A DNA stretch of 64,000 nt from Blasia pusilla (taxonomy: Eukaryota; Marchantiophyta; Marchantiopsida; Blasiales): positions 46,376,001 through 46,440,000 of the forward strand of contig CM114271.1 of assembly GCA_050084515.1 (NCBI GenBank), given 5' to 3'. This document shows positions 37,000 through 49,712 of this stretch, piece after piece. Within the stretch, counting starts at the first letter, position 1. Every line of letters starts with the position of its first letter. A program made the position numbers and the translations under genes. Below the pieces are notes generated by a model that was not told the origin of the DNA, did no database searches, and worked only from the letters and a program-made list of their open reading frames with translations.

Positions 37000-37334
37000 G
37001 AAGTAGTATGGAGGAGATAGATCGTGTTATGGATGGAACAGATAAGAATCGGCATGACGTTTAGCATTTCTTCACGTTCTTCTTTTCACGTTTTTCTTCT
37101 CATAAAGTGCATTTTGAGAAATATTTGGTCTTACTTTCTATCAAATGTTTTTTCCAGTGAAAAAACATTTGATAGAAATATGAAAACCAGTGTGTGGCCT
37201 AGAAATAGATCAAGCATGACGATGAGGAAGTTGTACTGTAAAGTTACGTCATGCTGTAAAGTTACTGTAAAACACGTCATGCCGATTCTTATCTATTCCA
37301 TCCATAACACAATCGATCTCCTCCATACTACTTC
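37000..37334. mobile_element. MITE-like element with 61-bp terminal inverted repeats
   Basis: The ends 37000-37060 and 37274-37334 are inverted repeats of 61 bp with three mismatches (start GAAGTAGTATGGAGG, inner end GGCATGACGT). The body has no coding capacity and holds a perfect internal hairpin: 19-bp arms at 37135-37153 and 37160-37178 around CCAGTG. No clear target duplication flanks it. The size (335 bp) and structure fit a non-autonomous DNA element, family unknown. Confidence 0.85.
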
Positions 37335-37395
37335 TCCTCCATATTAGCTCAAGTAGCCCACCATATGCTCTTCAACTATCACACCATACCTACGA

Positions 37396-37612
37396 CCTTG
37401 CTGAACGTAACTTTACAATACAACTTCCTCATCGTCATGCTTGATCTATTTCTAGGCCGCACACTGGTTTTCATATCGCACTTCCATGGAAAAAACATTT
37501 GATAGAATGTAAGACCAAATATTTCTCAAAATGCACTTTATGAGAAGAAAAACGTGAAAAGAAGAACGTGAAGAAATGCTAAACGTCATGCCGATTCTTA
37601 TCTGTTCCATCC
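37396..37612. mobile_element. Inverted, partial second copy of the same MITE
   Basis: This stretch is the reverse complement of about 37029-37246, with substitutions. It contains the same AAGACCAAATATTTCTCAAA word and ends with ACGTCATGCCGATTC. It lacks one arm of the internal hairpin and one terminus. The two copies therefore form a large inverted pair with about 60 bp between them, ending just before the threonyl-tRNA synthetase leader. Confidence 0.85.
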
Positions 37613-37664
37613 ACATTACCGAATCAAGAGGTGGCGACGCTCTTAGGGCAGTTATTGAGGGCTA

Positions 37665-37673
37665 AAACCCTAG
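37665..37673 (+). promoter_or_regulatory. Telo-box upstream of threonyl-tRNA synthetase
   Basis: AAACCCTAG lies 277 bp before the start codon. AAACCCTA motifs are common in plant promoters and leaders of translation-machinery genes, which fits this gene. Whether it is upstream of or within the transcript is unknown. Confidence 0.6.
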
Positions 37674-37844
37674 TGAGTGTGAAAGGCAGTTGGGTTTCGT
37701 CGAGTCCCGGGACCTGTAGCGGAGGCCGGTGCTCCGCTCTTACGCTCTGTTCGTGCTTCGTTATTACACGCAGTCCAGGACTGCGAATTGTCGCCGGGCG
37801 TGAGCGTCCGTGCTACCCTAGTGATCAATCAGAGCACACCGGTG

Positions 37845-37862
37845 GATCGATCGATCGATCGA
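37845..37862. repeat. Short (GATC)n/(CGAT)n microsatellite
   Basis: Four and a half units of GATC in the probable leader of the synthetase gene, about 90 bp before its start codon. Confidence 0.8.
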
Positions 37863-37949
37863 CCTGTCGGCGAATGTGCGTGGGCCGGTGGAGGCTGAGT
37901 GTGCTTGTCGCGTTGATAGTGGCCGGCTGAATTCAAAACGTGGAGGAGA

Positions 37950-40900
37950 ATGAGTGAGAAAGACGGGGAAATGGCGGAGGTGGGAGTGGCAGAAGTGCAG
38001 GATTTGGTGCCGGGGACAGAAGCGGTGGACACTGTGGTGGCAGTCGTGAATGGCAAGTCCAATGAGAAGCAGGAGAAGACGAAGGCGAAAGGGAAGCCGA
38101 AACCTCAGGCGAATGCGTTGGCAGCCGGGGAGGATGCAGAGCTGAAGCGGATCTTGGAGAAGCGAATTCGAATGTTTGAGGAGATTCAACTTCAGCAGAA
38201 AATGCGTCTGATGGAAATTGGAGGAGAGGGAATACGGTATGCGTGTTATGTCTTTTGCAGAGTTCTAGTCCACTGCAATTCTGTGTCGGAGCTTGCTCCA
38301 AGTGAAGTGCTGCAGTGCTATTTACGTCTCAATTGACCTTGGGAGGATGTGGCATGTGCACGGTCCAGCATTTATATGACATACAAACGTGAAATTTTCC
38401 GATCCCGCTGTATCCGCTCACCATTTCCCCTTGGCTCTGACATGGAATAGTGTAGAAGAATTGAGTTTGATTTAGGTTGATTGGATGTCTGGATCAGTAT
38501 CACATTACCTGATGGGACGGTGAAAGAGGGAAAGAAATGGATAACATCACCCATGGATATTGCTAAGGAGATTTCGAAAGGGTTGGCTGAGAATGCCCTC
38601 ATATCTGAGGTAAATCAAACGATGATAAGAGTCTTCGCACACAATTTGTGATATGATTGTCAGTGGCCGTGTTTGAGGAGTCCTTTGCAGCTGTATAACT
38701 ATATTCCCCCCTATGCCATGGGCTACAAGAATTTAAAACAAAAATATCGTTGTAGGCACTGAAGAGTTTGTTACAAATCCCATATTGTGCTTGCCTGCAT
38801 CGAGGTATGGGATATGTATGTTGTTGGATTTAAAGTGTCATGTCCGCAGGTGAACGGGGTGCTGTGGGACATGACGAGACCTCTGGAGAACGATTGTACG
38901 CTTAAACTTTTCACTTTTGATACGAATGAAGGCCGTGATACGTTTTGGCATTCGAGTGCGCATATACTTGGCCAGGTTCAGTCATCCTGCTCTGCTGGGT
39001 GTACAATGTACATTTTTGAGGATATCTTGTAGCTCTCTCTTGTGTTGTAGGAAGTTTTCCTTTGCTGAACAAGCAAGGTAGACTTTTGTGATGAAATTCG
39101 CTATTGAGGTGATGATGGAAACTATCAGACATGTTAATAAGAGCATACGTGGAACTTGGTGTGTTATGAGGTGAGCTTTGTCACTTTTTATTTAGGCTTC
39201 CATTGTTGCAGGAAAGGACGGCACATAGCAGAAACTTCCAGATGTCAGTGATGTTGATCGCTGCAGGTATGATCAGAGTAAGATATGGGTGAGATGATTC
39301 TACAGGGACATAGGTGAACGCTTTAGAGCTCCTGCTTGCCCTTTATGTCCGAGACCTGGAATTATCCCCACTGTTTGGAATCACAGATTTGGTCTAATTT
39401 GTACACACTCTGGCTTATCAGGCTTGTGAAATGGAGTACGGCTGCAAACTATGTATTGGACCCTGCACTACAAGGGGAGAGGTTGGTCCTTAAAATGAGA
39501 TGTGAAGTTACCTTGCTAGATCTGAGAATTCAAATCGATTTATTTTTTATTTACCAAATGATGTTCTTAACTGGTCCTCTTTGCCATATCAACACTATTA
39601 AAGCCTCCTTTACTTTTTCAGATACATGCTTGGCAGAGTCAAAACTGGAGATCAGCATCCACTAAAAACGGGCTTGCACTTGTAATTTGTAATAGTTGTG
39701 TGGTTTGTTGTAGTATTAGGTCCTATTTGGGAAAATGCCACATTGGTAATCATTAGTCTGTTGTTTCCACTTTTTTACCAGGGATTTTACTATGACGCTT
39801 TCTATGGAGATGTCACCTTGAATGAGGACCATTTTGACAGAATTGGGAAGCAAGCTGAGAAAGCTGTTAAGGTATGGATTCTAAAGCCCAGAAAGTATGA
39901 CTTTTATATAAACTCATCTTTTCTGTTGGGTGGTGTGATTGAAGAGGTTTAAAAAATGTTTCTTTCTTGGAAAGTCTCTTGGGTGAATGTTCTCCTTGAA
40001 GAGGAGGCAATCACACTTTTCAGTTCAGTACACATTTATTCTCACAGTGAAAGTCCATGACGAGAAGCGTGGTTTGAGCCATGTTTCCTACACAGGAGAA
40101 ACAACCATTTGAACGGATTGAGGTGACAAGAGACCAAGCGCTTGAGATTTTTTCAGAGAACAAGTTCAAGGTACAGCTGCTGGTGTACATTCTTCTGAAG
40201 TACCATATCAGGACTTGAAGCACTCAGTAATGATTTTCTTTGATTGAGTTCATGTTGTCTGGATACCATACTTGCCCTGACACATCTTTACCCAGCATAG
40301 TCCATGCCCTTACTTTAAACCGCGTTATGATCTTAATGCTTGTGCACAGGTTGAAATTATTCAAGATCTTCCAGAGGACAAGACGATCACAGTTTATAGG
40401 TGTGGACCCCTAGTTGATCTCTGTCGTGGACCACATGTGCCAAATACCTCTCACGTGAAGGCTTTCACCTGTAGTAAGGTAAGATTGGTACCCTCGTGGG
40501 AGTCAATGAGTGGAATCTTCAATGGTGTTCTGGTATATACCAGGGATATATATATATATATTGATATCGTTTTGATTCTTAGTGCATGATGAGTAGGATC
40601 AACTATGTTTAGTTCTCCTAGTTATCTTTTATGTTTTATCAAATGTAGAGTGTAATTAATTTCCAGGTGATTATTCGTCATAACTCCTCAGGGCACATCA
40701 ACGTATTTGATTAAAGGTTTGTTCTTTCTTTTCAACAATACCTTGCCACTTATATATCTGTGTATTCCAATTTGCAGGCGTCAGCATCTTATTGGCGTGG
40801 TCAAGCAGATCGTGAAAACTTACAGCGAGTGTATGGAATTTCATTTCCAGATAAGAAGAGACTGAAAGTAAGCATAATCTTAATTGTACCCGTATAGGCG

Positions 40901-43900
40901 TGTCAACAATCTGAAATGAGATCTGCACCAAGTGGGTAGACTCAAATGGTTGTCAGTCTCCTCGAGTGTTTCATTGCAAACAAAATCTTCTCACTGGTCC
41001 CTTATTGCATCACATGCTGAAGTTGCAAAGCAGGGACTTTTCAAGTCACTAAAACAGTAGAGCTTTGGTTTTCTTGACCGTGATAGAGACTCTTATAATG
41101 CTTTTTGTCTTAGGTGGTGTATCCACTATAGGGAAGGATGTTCCGCATGAAGGGCCCTGTTGTGGTACAAAGGAGCTTGCTATTTCTCAGTTTTGAGCTT
41201 TTGTTGGATTAATTTTTATTTTTCTGCACAGTTGAGTAGTGTTGTATCTGAACAGCGCTTAAAAACCTGTTTCTATTCTGTCTCAGGAGTGGCTGACTGT
41301 ACAAGAAGAGGCCAAGAAGAGGGATCACCGGGTTGTTGGTCTGCACCAGGACCTATTTTTCTTTCATCCCCTAAGGTCCTTATCACTCACATCATAGCTG
41401 TTATTCGGAAAAGTTGTGGATTCAGATGGAACCAAGGCAATGATCTGGGCTTCACCTTGATGAAGACGTACATTTAGGGAGAGAGTGTGTTTCTATTACA
41501 TCTTGTGATTTCATTTATCATGCCATGTGCAAACTAGTCATTGTCCTGGTTGGTTACAAGCTCTTAGTTGTTCAATGGTTCATGCACACTTTGCAGTCCA
41601 GGGAGCTGCTTCTTTCTGCCACATGGTACAAGGATTTATAACAAATTGGTGGAATTCATCCGAACAGAGTATAAGAAGAGGGGTTATGAGGAAGTATGAC
41701 ACCTTGTCATCACACTCGCAGTGACTTGCTTTTGTTCATCTTCTTGAAATCTGTGCATACTTTGGAAGATTTTCTGAATAAGCTGGTAATAATTGAAGAA
41801 CAAGAATCATGATATAATCCTGTTAGTGATTCTGTCAGGTGGTTTCACCTAATATGTTCAATATGCAACTGTGGGAGACATCTGGACATGCAGCCAAATA
41901 CAAAGAAAACATGTTTTGTGTTGAGGTTTGCTCTCTATTCTCGCAACACATGATTCTAGAGGTTTTATGTCTTTTGCTAGTCATTCAAATTGGAGTCTGT
42001 TTTTCTGCTCACTAACTAAAAGTAAATTGAGTTACATTAGTGATAACGGATAGACTTCCATGACTCATTGGCCCTGTTATCCATTCTTCTGTGGCAGCTC
42101 CGTGCTCTTAAGAAATTGTCTCCCCAATTCAAACTTCTGTTCATCTCCCAGCAGTGGTGACCATAAGTGAAAACTTGTGGGGATTTCTGAGTTGTCCTCA
42201 CTCTATTCTTGAGAGGTGGTGAAGTCAGGGAATAGTCGTGGCAACTTTACTTATATCTGTGGTAGTTGGTGACAACACGCTGCATTTACTATGCCAGTTG
42301 GATAGTTTATGGCGGGAACTTAGTATTTTTTGTTTTTCTTCCTTTTCCTCTGTAATGCTGTTAAAGTCATCTCTAAGCCTGATATTTTTTATGGTACCTT
42401 CCAGGGTTAGTGTTTGGAGTGAGATATCATGGTCTGTAATTACGCCTCTTGGATTCTCTTCACCCTTTATTGGTCACAGTGGTGTTTTAGAAATAATAGG
42501 CATGTAGAATCCCGATCTTTGTCTGTCCCAAGTGTGTTTGTGATAAACATATCAGGTCTTTTTCAACCATTAATTTCAGCTCTTTGTTAATCAATGTTAC
42601 CTTTCGCAGATTGAAAAGCAAGAGTTTGGACTGAAGCCAATGAATTGCCCTGGTCATTGTCTTATCTTTGACCACAGAGTGCGGTCTTATAGAGGTGAGC
42701 ACAGTACACTGCTACAGTTTTTAATTTCAGAAAAGGTAGCGTAGACAAACTGTAACAGCTGGGAGTAAATGAGCGCCCAAGATAAGGCAATCTTTATGTT
42801 GAACTTGATATCTTCCAAAGTGTAAGTAAAATGGGTTGTCAGTTAATTTTAAGTACTTGTTCAGAGCTGCCTCTACGACTTGCGGACTTTGGAGTACTGC
42901 ATCGTAATGAACTCAGCGGTGCACTGTCGGGCCTCACCCGTGTTAGACGTTTCCAACAGGTAAATTTCAAAGATCTTGCTTTCTTGTTCTATCCGACTCC
43001 TCAATGTCAGACATTCAATTTCTGGAAGTAGCTGTTCAATTGACTTGTGAGCAAACAGATTATTGATTTGTGAATGTCAAACTAGTTAAGCTGACTGAAA
43101 TGAGAGGTCCTTTGTTGATGTGTTGGGCCTTCAGTGCCAAGAAGTTACAAGAGTTCAGGCAAAGCCAGAGACACGTGAGAAACCTAGAATGGCTGAGTTG
43201 TTGCTGCTAATTACATGTGTATAAAGCTGATCATGGAGCTATGGTAAACAAATATCGCATGTCACAAGCTTGTGCCGTTTGTGTCTCTGCTGATGATTGA
43301 ATAAAATGCATGACGTCATGTGTGATGTAACATGGATATTTGTTTTCAAAAGATGAACACTTTCTCTATCTTTCCTTCGAAGATGGCTTGGCCGAAAGTT
43401 ATGAATGAATCTCTGAAGGGAACTCCAAAGATACAGAGTTTTTCTAATAATTTATGGTGTATTCTTTCTGGGTTTTACAGGATGATGCACACATATTTTG
43501 CATGGAATCACAGGTAAGTTGGGCCGATTTTTGGCTCAAGTGCACTTTTTTTCTGATTGTTAGTAGTTTAAATGTGTATGATGTTACAGAGTAGAACAAT
43601 TTTGCTATTAAATTCAGAAGCTCTTAGAAGCAATGTCTGTTCTAAGCTTTTAAAACGTAGTACCTGGCTTATCTGTACAGATCAAGGAGGAGGTCATGGG
43701 AGTTCTAAATTTTCTTGAGTACACGTATAAAATTTTTGGCTTTACTTACGATCTTGAGCTGTCCACGGTAACACCCTAATTCCCAACCTTCATCTGAGCC
43801 TGGTCGTGACTCCCATACTGTCACTAGCCCACATTAGAGCAGGACAGGCTTTTCATACTATCTGATTATGACGTTCTGAGTTCTGTTCGATTATGCTCTT

Positions 43901-45700
43901 CCCTGGGTGTGGTGTTTGATTGATGTTGAAACTTATGCTGTTAGTTACGATTGCAAACAGAGACCAGAGAATTATTTGGGGGAGATTGAGGCTTGGAACC
44001 GAGCAGAAGCTGGGCTGACAGAGGCATTAAATGCATTTGGAAAGCCATGGCAGGTACAGCATGTGTTTCTGGTAGCTGTATTTTGTGAAGAGGAGTTGTC
44101 TGACTGTATGACTGCTGAATTACACCAGATGAAATAATGAGAAGTCTTTCAAAAAGATTTTGCTGGCTAGTGAATATGAGGGAATATTCAAGACTTAATG
44201 ACTTTTGTTCATATTTGTGGGTTTGTTTTCTGCAGATCAATGAAGGGGATGGTGCATTTTATGGTCCTAAGATAGACATTACTGTCTTCGATGCATTGAA
44301 GAGAAAATTCCAATGTGCCACTATACAGGTAAGCATGTTTCCTGGCTAGTGAGCTTTCACACTGGCGGGACTATTTTTAATTTTTGGCATACACAATATG
44401 CCCCGCACAGAATATTAAGCAAGATTTTTCTTTTCAAGGAATGTTGTCAGACTCATTAGTGAACGGAGTTTCATCTTATTCCAGGTCATGTAAAGGATTG
44501 TTATAAGGTTTTTTCTGGTCTCAGGTTGCACAATTTTAGAAATTGTCTAGATGTTCACTTGGAAAAATAGATTTTCCCTCATTGAGTATTTGGAGGAATT
44601 CTTCCATGTTCTGCTTTAAGCATTCTCGGTTGTCTCTGTGAAGTATTCTAATTTCCTTGGTCTTTTAAGCTGACCACTAGATGATCTTGGATGCTGATCG
44701 TAGCTGTTTGTGTCTTGGCAAATAATCAGCTAGATTTCCAGCTTCCTATTCGGTTTAAGCTGAAATATTCTACACAAGATGAAGCAGAGATGGGGAGGCC
44801 TGTAATTATACACAGGGCAATACTAGGATCTGTTGAAAGGATGTTTGCTATTCTCTTGGAGCATTATGCCGGGAAGTGGCCTTTCTGGTTGAGTCCGCGG
44901 CAAGCAATCGTGTGTCCCATTTCAAAGAAGTTTGTGGATTACGCAATGAAGGTATTTTTCACGGACAGAAGAATTCGTTAATGCTACGAATCTCACAAAT
45001 GATGGCACAAGTACATAGTACAGTATACTTTCACTTCGGCCTCCACAATAGGTCAGATTTGTCGCATAAGCAGAAACAGACAGACAGTGATTCTTCAATG
45101 TCTGATGCACGGTCGATAATGTTCTTGAGACAGGTTAGAGATGAACTACACACCGCAGGCTTCTATGCGGAAGCAGATACTTCAGACAAGAAGATTGATA
45201 AGAAGGTGATGCTAATCCCCCTTCTTAGTGTCCAATTTATGAATGAGTTGAGTTTACTGCATAGGCAAGTATTTGTGAGTTTTAAGGCTTGAGACTACTT
45301 TGCACACAAGGCACTAATCATAATTAAGCTACTGTAATGTGCAGGTCCGAGAGGCACAGTTGAATCAGTTCAATTATATTCTGGTTGTTGGGGAGGCCGA
45401 GGCGAGTTCTGGAGAGGTATTGTTCAATTTTTGATAGCTCTGTTAAATGATTCTCTTGTAGTTCAGGTTGAACACGCCTACAACAGAAGTATGAAACTTT
45501 ATCTCATGAGCCACAGGCTCCTGTTCAGATTCAAAAGACATCTGTTAAGGCGTGACCGGACTATGTAATCTTCTTACCTGGTGGGGGTGTGATGTTTCCT
45601 GCAGGTAAATGTTCGCACACGTGATAATGTAGTGCGTGGTAAGAAACCGGTTTCAGAATTGCTGGCAGAGTTAAAAGCAGAGGCAGAAGCATTTCACTAA
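37950..45700 (+). CDS. THRRS: Threonyl-tRNA synthetase, cytosolic type (21 exons)
   Basis: Exons: 37950-38236, 38498-38609, 38850-38975, 39422-39481, 39782-39871, 40096-40170, 40350-40478, 40778-40867, 41287-41375, 41597-41693, 41839-41925, 42610-42694, 42865-42959, 43481-43513, 43681-43767, 43961-44053, 44236-44328, 44730-44951, 45134-45205, 45345-45416, 45605-45700; 729 codons plus TAA, all phases consistent, all introns GT-AG. The enzyme attaches threonine to tRNA-Thr. Residues 1-70: charged Lys/Glu-rich extension. About 95-160: TGS domain ([14 protein letters not shown]). Editing domain: HSSAH (His167, His171) and CRGPH (Cys275, His279), which remove mischarged serine. Catalytic core: zinc ligands Cys427 (KPMNCPGHC), His478 (DDAHIFC) and His604 (IIHRAILGS); motif 2 VRRFQQ; motif 3 GSVERMF (Arg613). 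C-terminus: anticodon-binding domain ending EAEAFH. No organelle-targeting signal is obvious, though plant forms can be dual-targeted. The ATG sits in GGAGAATGAG. Confidence 0.96.
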
Positions 45701-48170
45701 CCTTATCCACACTTCCTCTACCAACAAGGATACAAACTAGTGTCGTAAGGTTGGGCATAAAGTGAAAGCTGTTGGGAGGTTCTGTAGTTCATCCTCTTTT
45801 ATCTATGTCCAGTGAGACACAGTACAGGAGTATGGAATAGACGTCACGTCACGAGGGTGTATGATGAACTCCAGCTTAATCTGGTTGGTATGCAAAAGTA
45901 TATTGAAATGGTGGCTGGAGTAGCCCTGTTCCTGGCTTTCACTGCTGTCTTTGTATCTTGTATCTACACCCAGGAGTGAAGCTGCCTTTGAAACCACTTT
46001 CACCTTCCTTGAAACACTGGTCACTGGTCTGAATGTGGGTAAAGTGCTGGGACATACAGATCACAGTTCCAAGAAAAACATCATCAGGAGAATGGATCCT
46101 ATTTCGTGAAGATGTAAACTTGATTAGGTTAAGTCTCTTGTAGCGAGAAAAGGTGGCACATGCAGACCACATCCTTATTGTGGAAATAGAGAAGGTTCGA
46201 AAGCTGACCTTCATCTATGACACTGTAAGTTGGCATCATCTTGTGGTCCGAGAGCTTGCAGTTCCTCTGGTGACGAAGCTCTCTTAACCGATGTCCTTGT
46301 GATGCAATGGCTGAATGGCCATAACAAATCCTGAGATACAATTTTCTCAAAGCTTTACTAGGTAGAGTCTCTTGTGATATGGAATTTGGTATCTAAGGAA
46401 GTTCTTTGGAGCAGCCCAGGAGGATTGAATTTTGCTTGTTAAGGCAATAATTCACTAACGGAGATATCGTCCGAAGTTGAATGGTGATTGGGCTCCGATA
46501 GTCGGGAGCTGTAAAGAAATGGGATAGGGGAGGGAAGAAATGTAGTTTTTCAATATGCGGAAATGGAAGAGTTTGAAGTCTTACAATCCCTGGCAACTAG
46601 TATCTATACTACCAATATATGCATCTCTGTGAACGCACCAGTGCGAATGTCCATACTGGACGTACATCACTAATATATGATGTACTAGAATGATTTTCCT
46701 CCAACATCACCTTCAATCTTGTCAATTGGGAAGTCAGCAGATTTTATCGAAGAAAGACCTCCTCTTGTTAAATCATATAATTTAAATCAAATGAGAAACG
46801 AAACAATTTTCTGAAATATTTCGTTTTTAGATATGTCGTGATTCTTACTTTCGAATCCGTGCTTTCATCTCAAACAAATATTTTGAGTTCAGGACAAACA
46901 TAAGCCATCAGTTGCCTCATTTAAAGATAGGACTTTATTATAATACTCAGAACCCACTGAGAATGAAACGTGCAAACATTCCCTCATTCATTCAGATGTT
47001 TTAAAGTAGTCTTCAACTCAATCCTTTTCAATAGGTAAAGTTGATATAACATTTTTGGTACATGAACTCATGTACCAAAAATGGTCTATGTTATGGTTCT
47101 GACATGGCAACACCTCAAGTGTTCCTAAACCCTACATGTATTTCAGGAGGAGAGATGTTAACACGGGGTAGTGCGGGTACCCTCAAGAGTGGGAAACTCG
47201 AACCATCCTTGACATAACCACATAGACGAGCCGAGAAGTAAATAGAAGGTTAATGGAGAATCTTCAAAACCATATGTACCAAATGTAAGGGAACATGAAA
47301 AAAATTGGCTATGATTTGTAATTAAATGGATTATCTTACGTGTATAAACCTAATTTTATTTTGGGGGTTATCTCGTAAGTAGTCTTTCGAAATGAGATGG
47401 TCGGGTTAGATTTCACCTCTCACAAGTTTTATCATATCTTTCTTCTCTTGCTTAGGGAAGCTCTCTCTTGGCGCATATTATTATTACGATTTTCAAGCAT
47501 ATGTTTGAATCGTGCAAAAAAGAAGATGTTTGTTGAATTTGTGTGAAGCAGACCGAGTTGGAGCTATTCACTCTCGACCAACTCACCATTCTTTTCATCA
47601 TGTTTGCATTCTGCATGTGCATCCCGACATACCACTTCACGTTGGATCAAAGCGTATTTGGCTTGCGTAGTGGCGGGGCCTTAAAGTGAGTTAGTAGTTA
47701 TAATTGGGGCCTACATAATGCAATCTTTTATTTGAAAAAAATTTAATCACCTTTTATTTATAATAATTTAATTTAATTTAATTAAACTTTTCTTTTCATT
47801 AAAAAAGCCTAACGTACTAGTTTTCGTGCACAAACATCTCTTAATTGACGTCGTCCCCATCAATAGAAGTCCATTATACTACCATAATTTCCAACTCGTA
47901 TAATTAGGCAACGATGTTTCTCCCTACGGGACATGATCAGACGGGGCTACAAGCGTATTAATCAATCATAGTGCTCTAACTTTCTTCGCTACGTATGTTC
48001 CCCTCCTACTAGATACCTCTTAAATACACGCATTCATCTCGTCCTTCTCCCCTTTCTTCCATTCTCACACTCTCATTACCTCAATAGGAATTCGAGATTT
48101 ACTCACAAAGACCCACACCCAACAAATGACAATAATACCCCCAGACGTACCCGCTCATACTCTAAGTCTC
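45701..48170. other. Threonyl-tRNA synthetase 3' flank and AT-rich intergenic DNA
   Basis: The first several hundred bases probably include the 3' UTR. Beyond about 46600 the sequence becomes AT-rich with no gene found; a short TTTAATTTAATTTAATT run lies near 47768. Confidence 0.45.
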
Positions 48171-48949
48171 TAACGGTGTATAGCCGAGTTAAGAGGCAGT
48201 TCATGGAAGTAGAATGTTCTCAGGATGGGCAGTGACGACAGTCCCAGAGCGTAGAAATGTAGAATCATGCAACGACGTACATGAAACAGCGAAGGTACCC
48301 TCTTAAGTTCGTTCGTTCGTTCCCATTTCGAATCGCCGCCCAATTTCGTTCGTTTGCTTTAGAAAGTGGGACGCGATTTGTGTCCGTTGATGGTTGAGAC
48401 GCTCGGTAATTGCAGGTCGTGAGTCATGGCCTCGGGAGTAATTGAATGATCGACTTTTCGAGGGGTTTGAATGTGCGAAGGGAGTAAGGCGTAATGGACA
48501 GTAATGAGGATGAGGGTGTAATTGCGCTAACCGGGCCGATCCCCTCTGTCGCTAGTGCGTATCGTGCACGGACGTAGCTGCAGTAGAAGTACGCGTACAG
48601 AAGAGGATTGTAATGGAGGCGGTGTCGGATTAGAGCGATTTGAAGATCTCGCGGAGAAAGAATTAGGTCGGGTCAGGTCTTAGCGTTGGTGCGATCTTGG
48701 CGATGGTGGAAGGGACGTGAGATTGAACTTTGAAGCGTCCGGAGCCGAGAAGACGTAATGATAGTATGCTATTTTCTGACAGGCCTCTTGGCTCGTAGAC
48801 AGGCCGATTTCTTTTGGAGGAGTAGGTCTTCTCTCGACCGAGTTAGTGGCGCCCTCCGCTTTTTTAGGGAGTTGGGCCGCAGTGACACCCTTCCTTTGCT
48901 CCCGATTTTTGGTTAGAGATAGACCGCTCCTTCTACATTACGTCTCCCA
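48171..48949. other. Start of a GC-rich block, no gene recognised
   Basis: Composition shifts sharply to GC-rich here. A short (GTTC)n tract occurs at 48309-48320. No protein motif was recognised in any frame. Confidence 0.4.
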
Positions 48950-49712
48950 GGTCGAGGATGGCTCTTTCACTTCAGTCTTCACTCAGCTTGTAGAGATTCC
49001 CTTGAGTTGAGGCGAGCCGTTCTCCCCACTTTCTCCTCCTTAGTTACCTCCGGTCGATCGGGCTCCAATCTTCCTTGATGGAAGCCCACTTTGAGGCAGT
49101 TTTTAGAGGCACTATGTCTGACGGGAATATCCCCATGGAGGTTAGGGTATTCGCTCTTGCTCGGAAAAGGGAAGCTCATGGGTAGGGGCGCCCCTTCTCG
49201 AGCTTTCCGTTCGCACCACTTACCTATACCACAGCGATGCGGTTCCGCTTGGGGACGAGTGTCGGATCCACTTGGTGTGCACGCTGTCGATTGGGGGTGA
49301 GAGGATCGATGCAAAGGCGGGATATCATGTTCGGATTGCTCGGGAGAGTGGCTTCCAAGAGAGGCACTACTCATGCGGGATTCCCTCATTCGTGCCGATC
49401 TCTACATGACACGTGGGGAGGTGGTTGTGGCGGACGTGGTAGTCACGAGATCCTACGCGGGAGGCGGTGCGAGCCCAAGTGGTGGCCCAAGGCGAATGCT
49501 ACAAGGAGCGGCGTTGGCGGCGCGAAGAAGACACATATCTACAATCGACTACACGAGGACACATCTTCATCCCCCCGGATGCGCCCATCATCTCCACTCG
49601 AAAAATGGGTTGAATTTGTATTGTAGGCGGCGGGTCTCCATAGCGTTGCAGGCGTGCCAGGCTAATGGGATTTTGCGGCGGGCTCGGAGCGTGGGAGACG
49701 CTAGAGGCCCAT
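48950..49712 (+). pseudogene. C-terminal tail of a non-LTR-type reverse transcriptase ORF, copy 1 (GC-rich)
   Basis: Across shifting frames the plus strand reads DPLGVHAVDWG and SMQRRDIMFGLLGRVA (about 49265-49360), GEVVVADVVVTRSY (49418-49455), KERRWRREEDTYL (49510-49550) and RRRVSIALQACQANGILRRA near 49627-49690, then stops. From memory of plant genomes, this order (Cys/His cluster, basic helix, DVVV block, RQRVSIALQRAQA-like end) is the tail following the reverse transcriptase domain in non-LTR-type ORFs. The catalytic domain itself is not seen. At least two frameshifts are needed. It shares architecture with 53579 and 61811. Confidence 0.5.

Noticed and set aside
37818-38301. Minus-strand frames of 122-123 codons over the first synthetase exon
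   Set aside because: They are antisense shadows of the GC-rich first exon, which is clearly coding on the plus strand.
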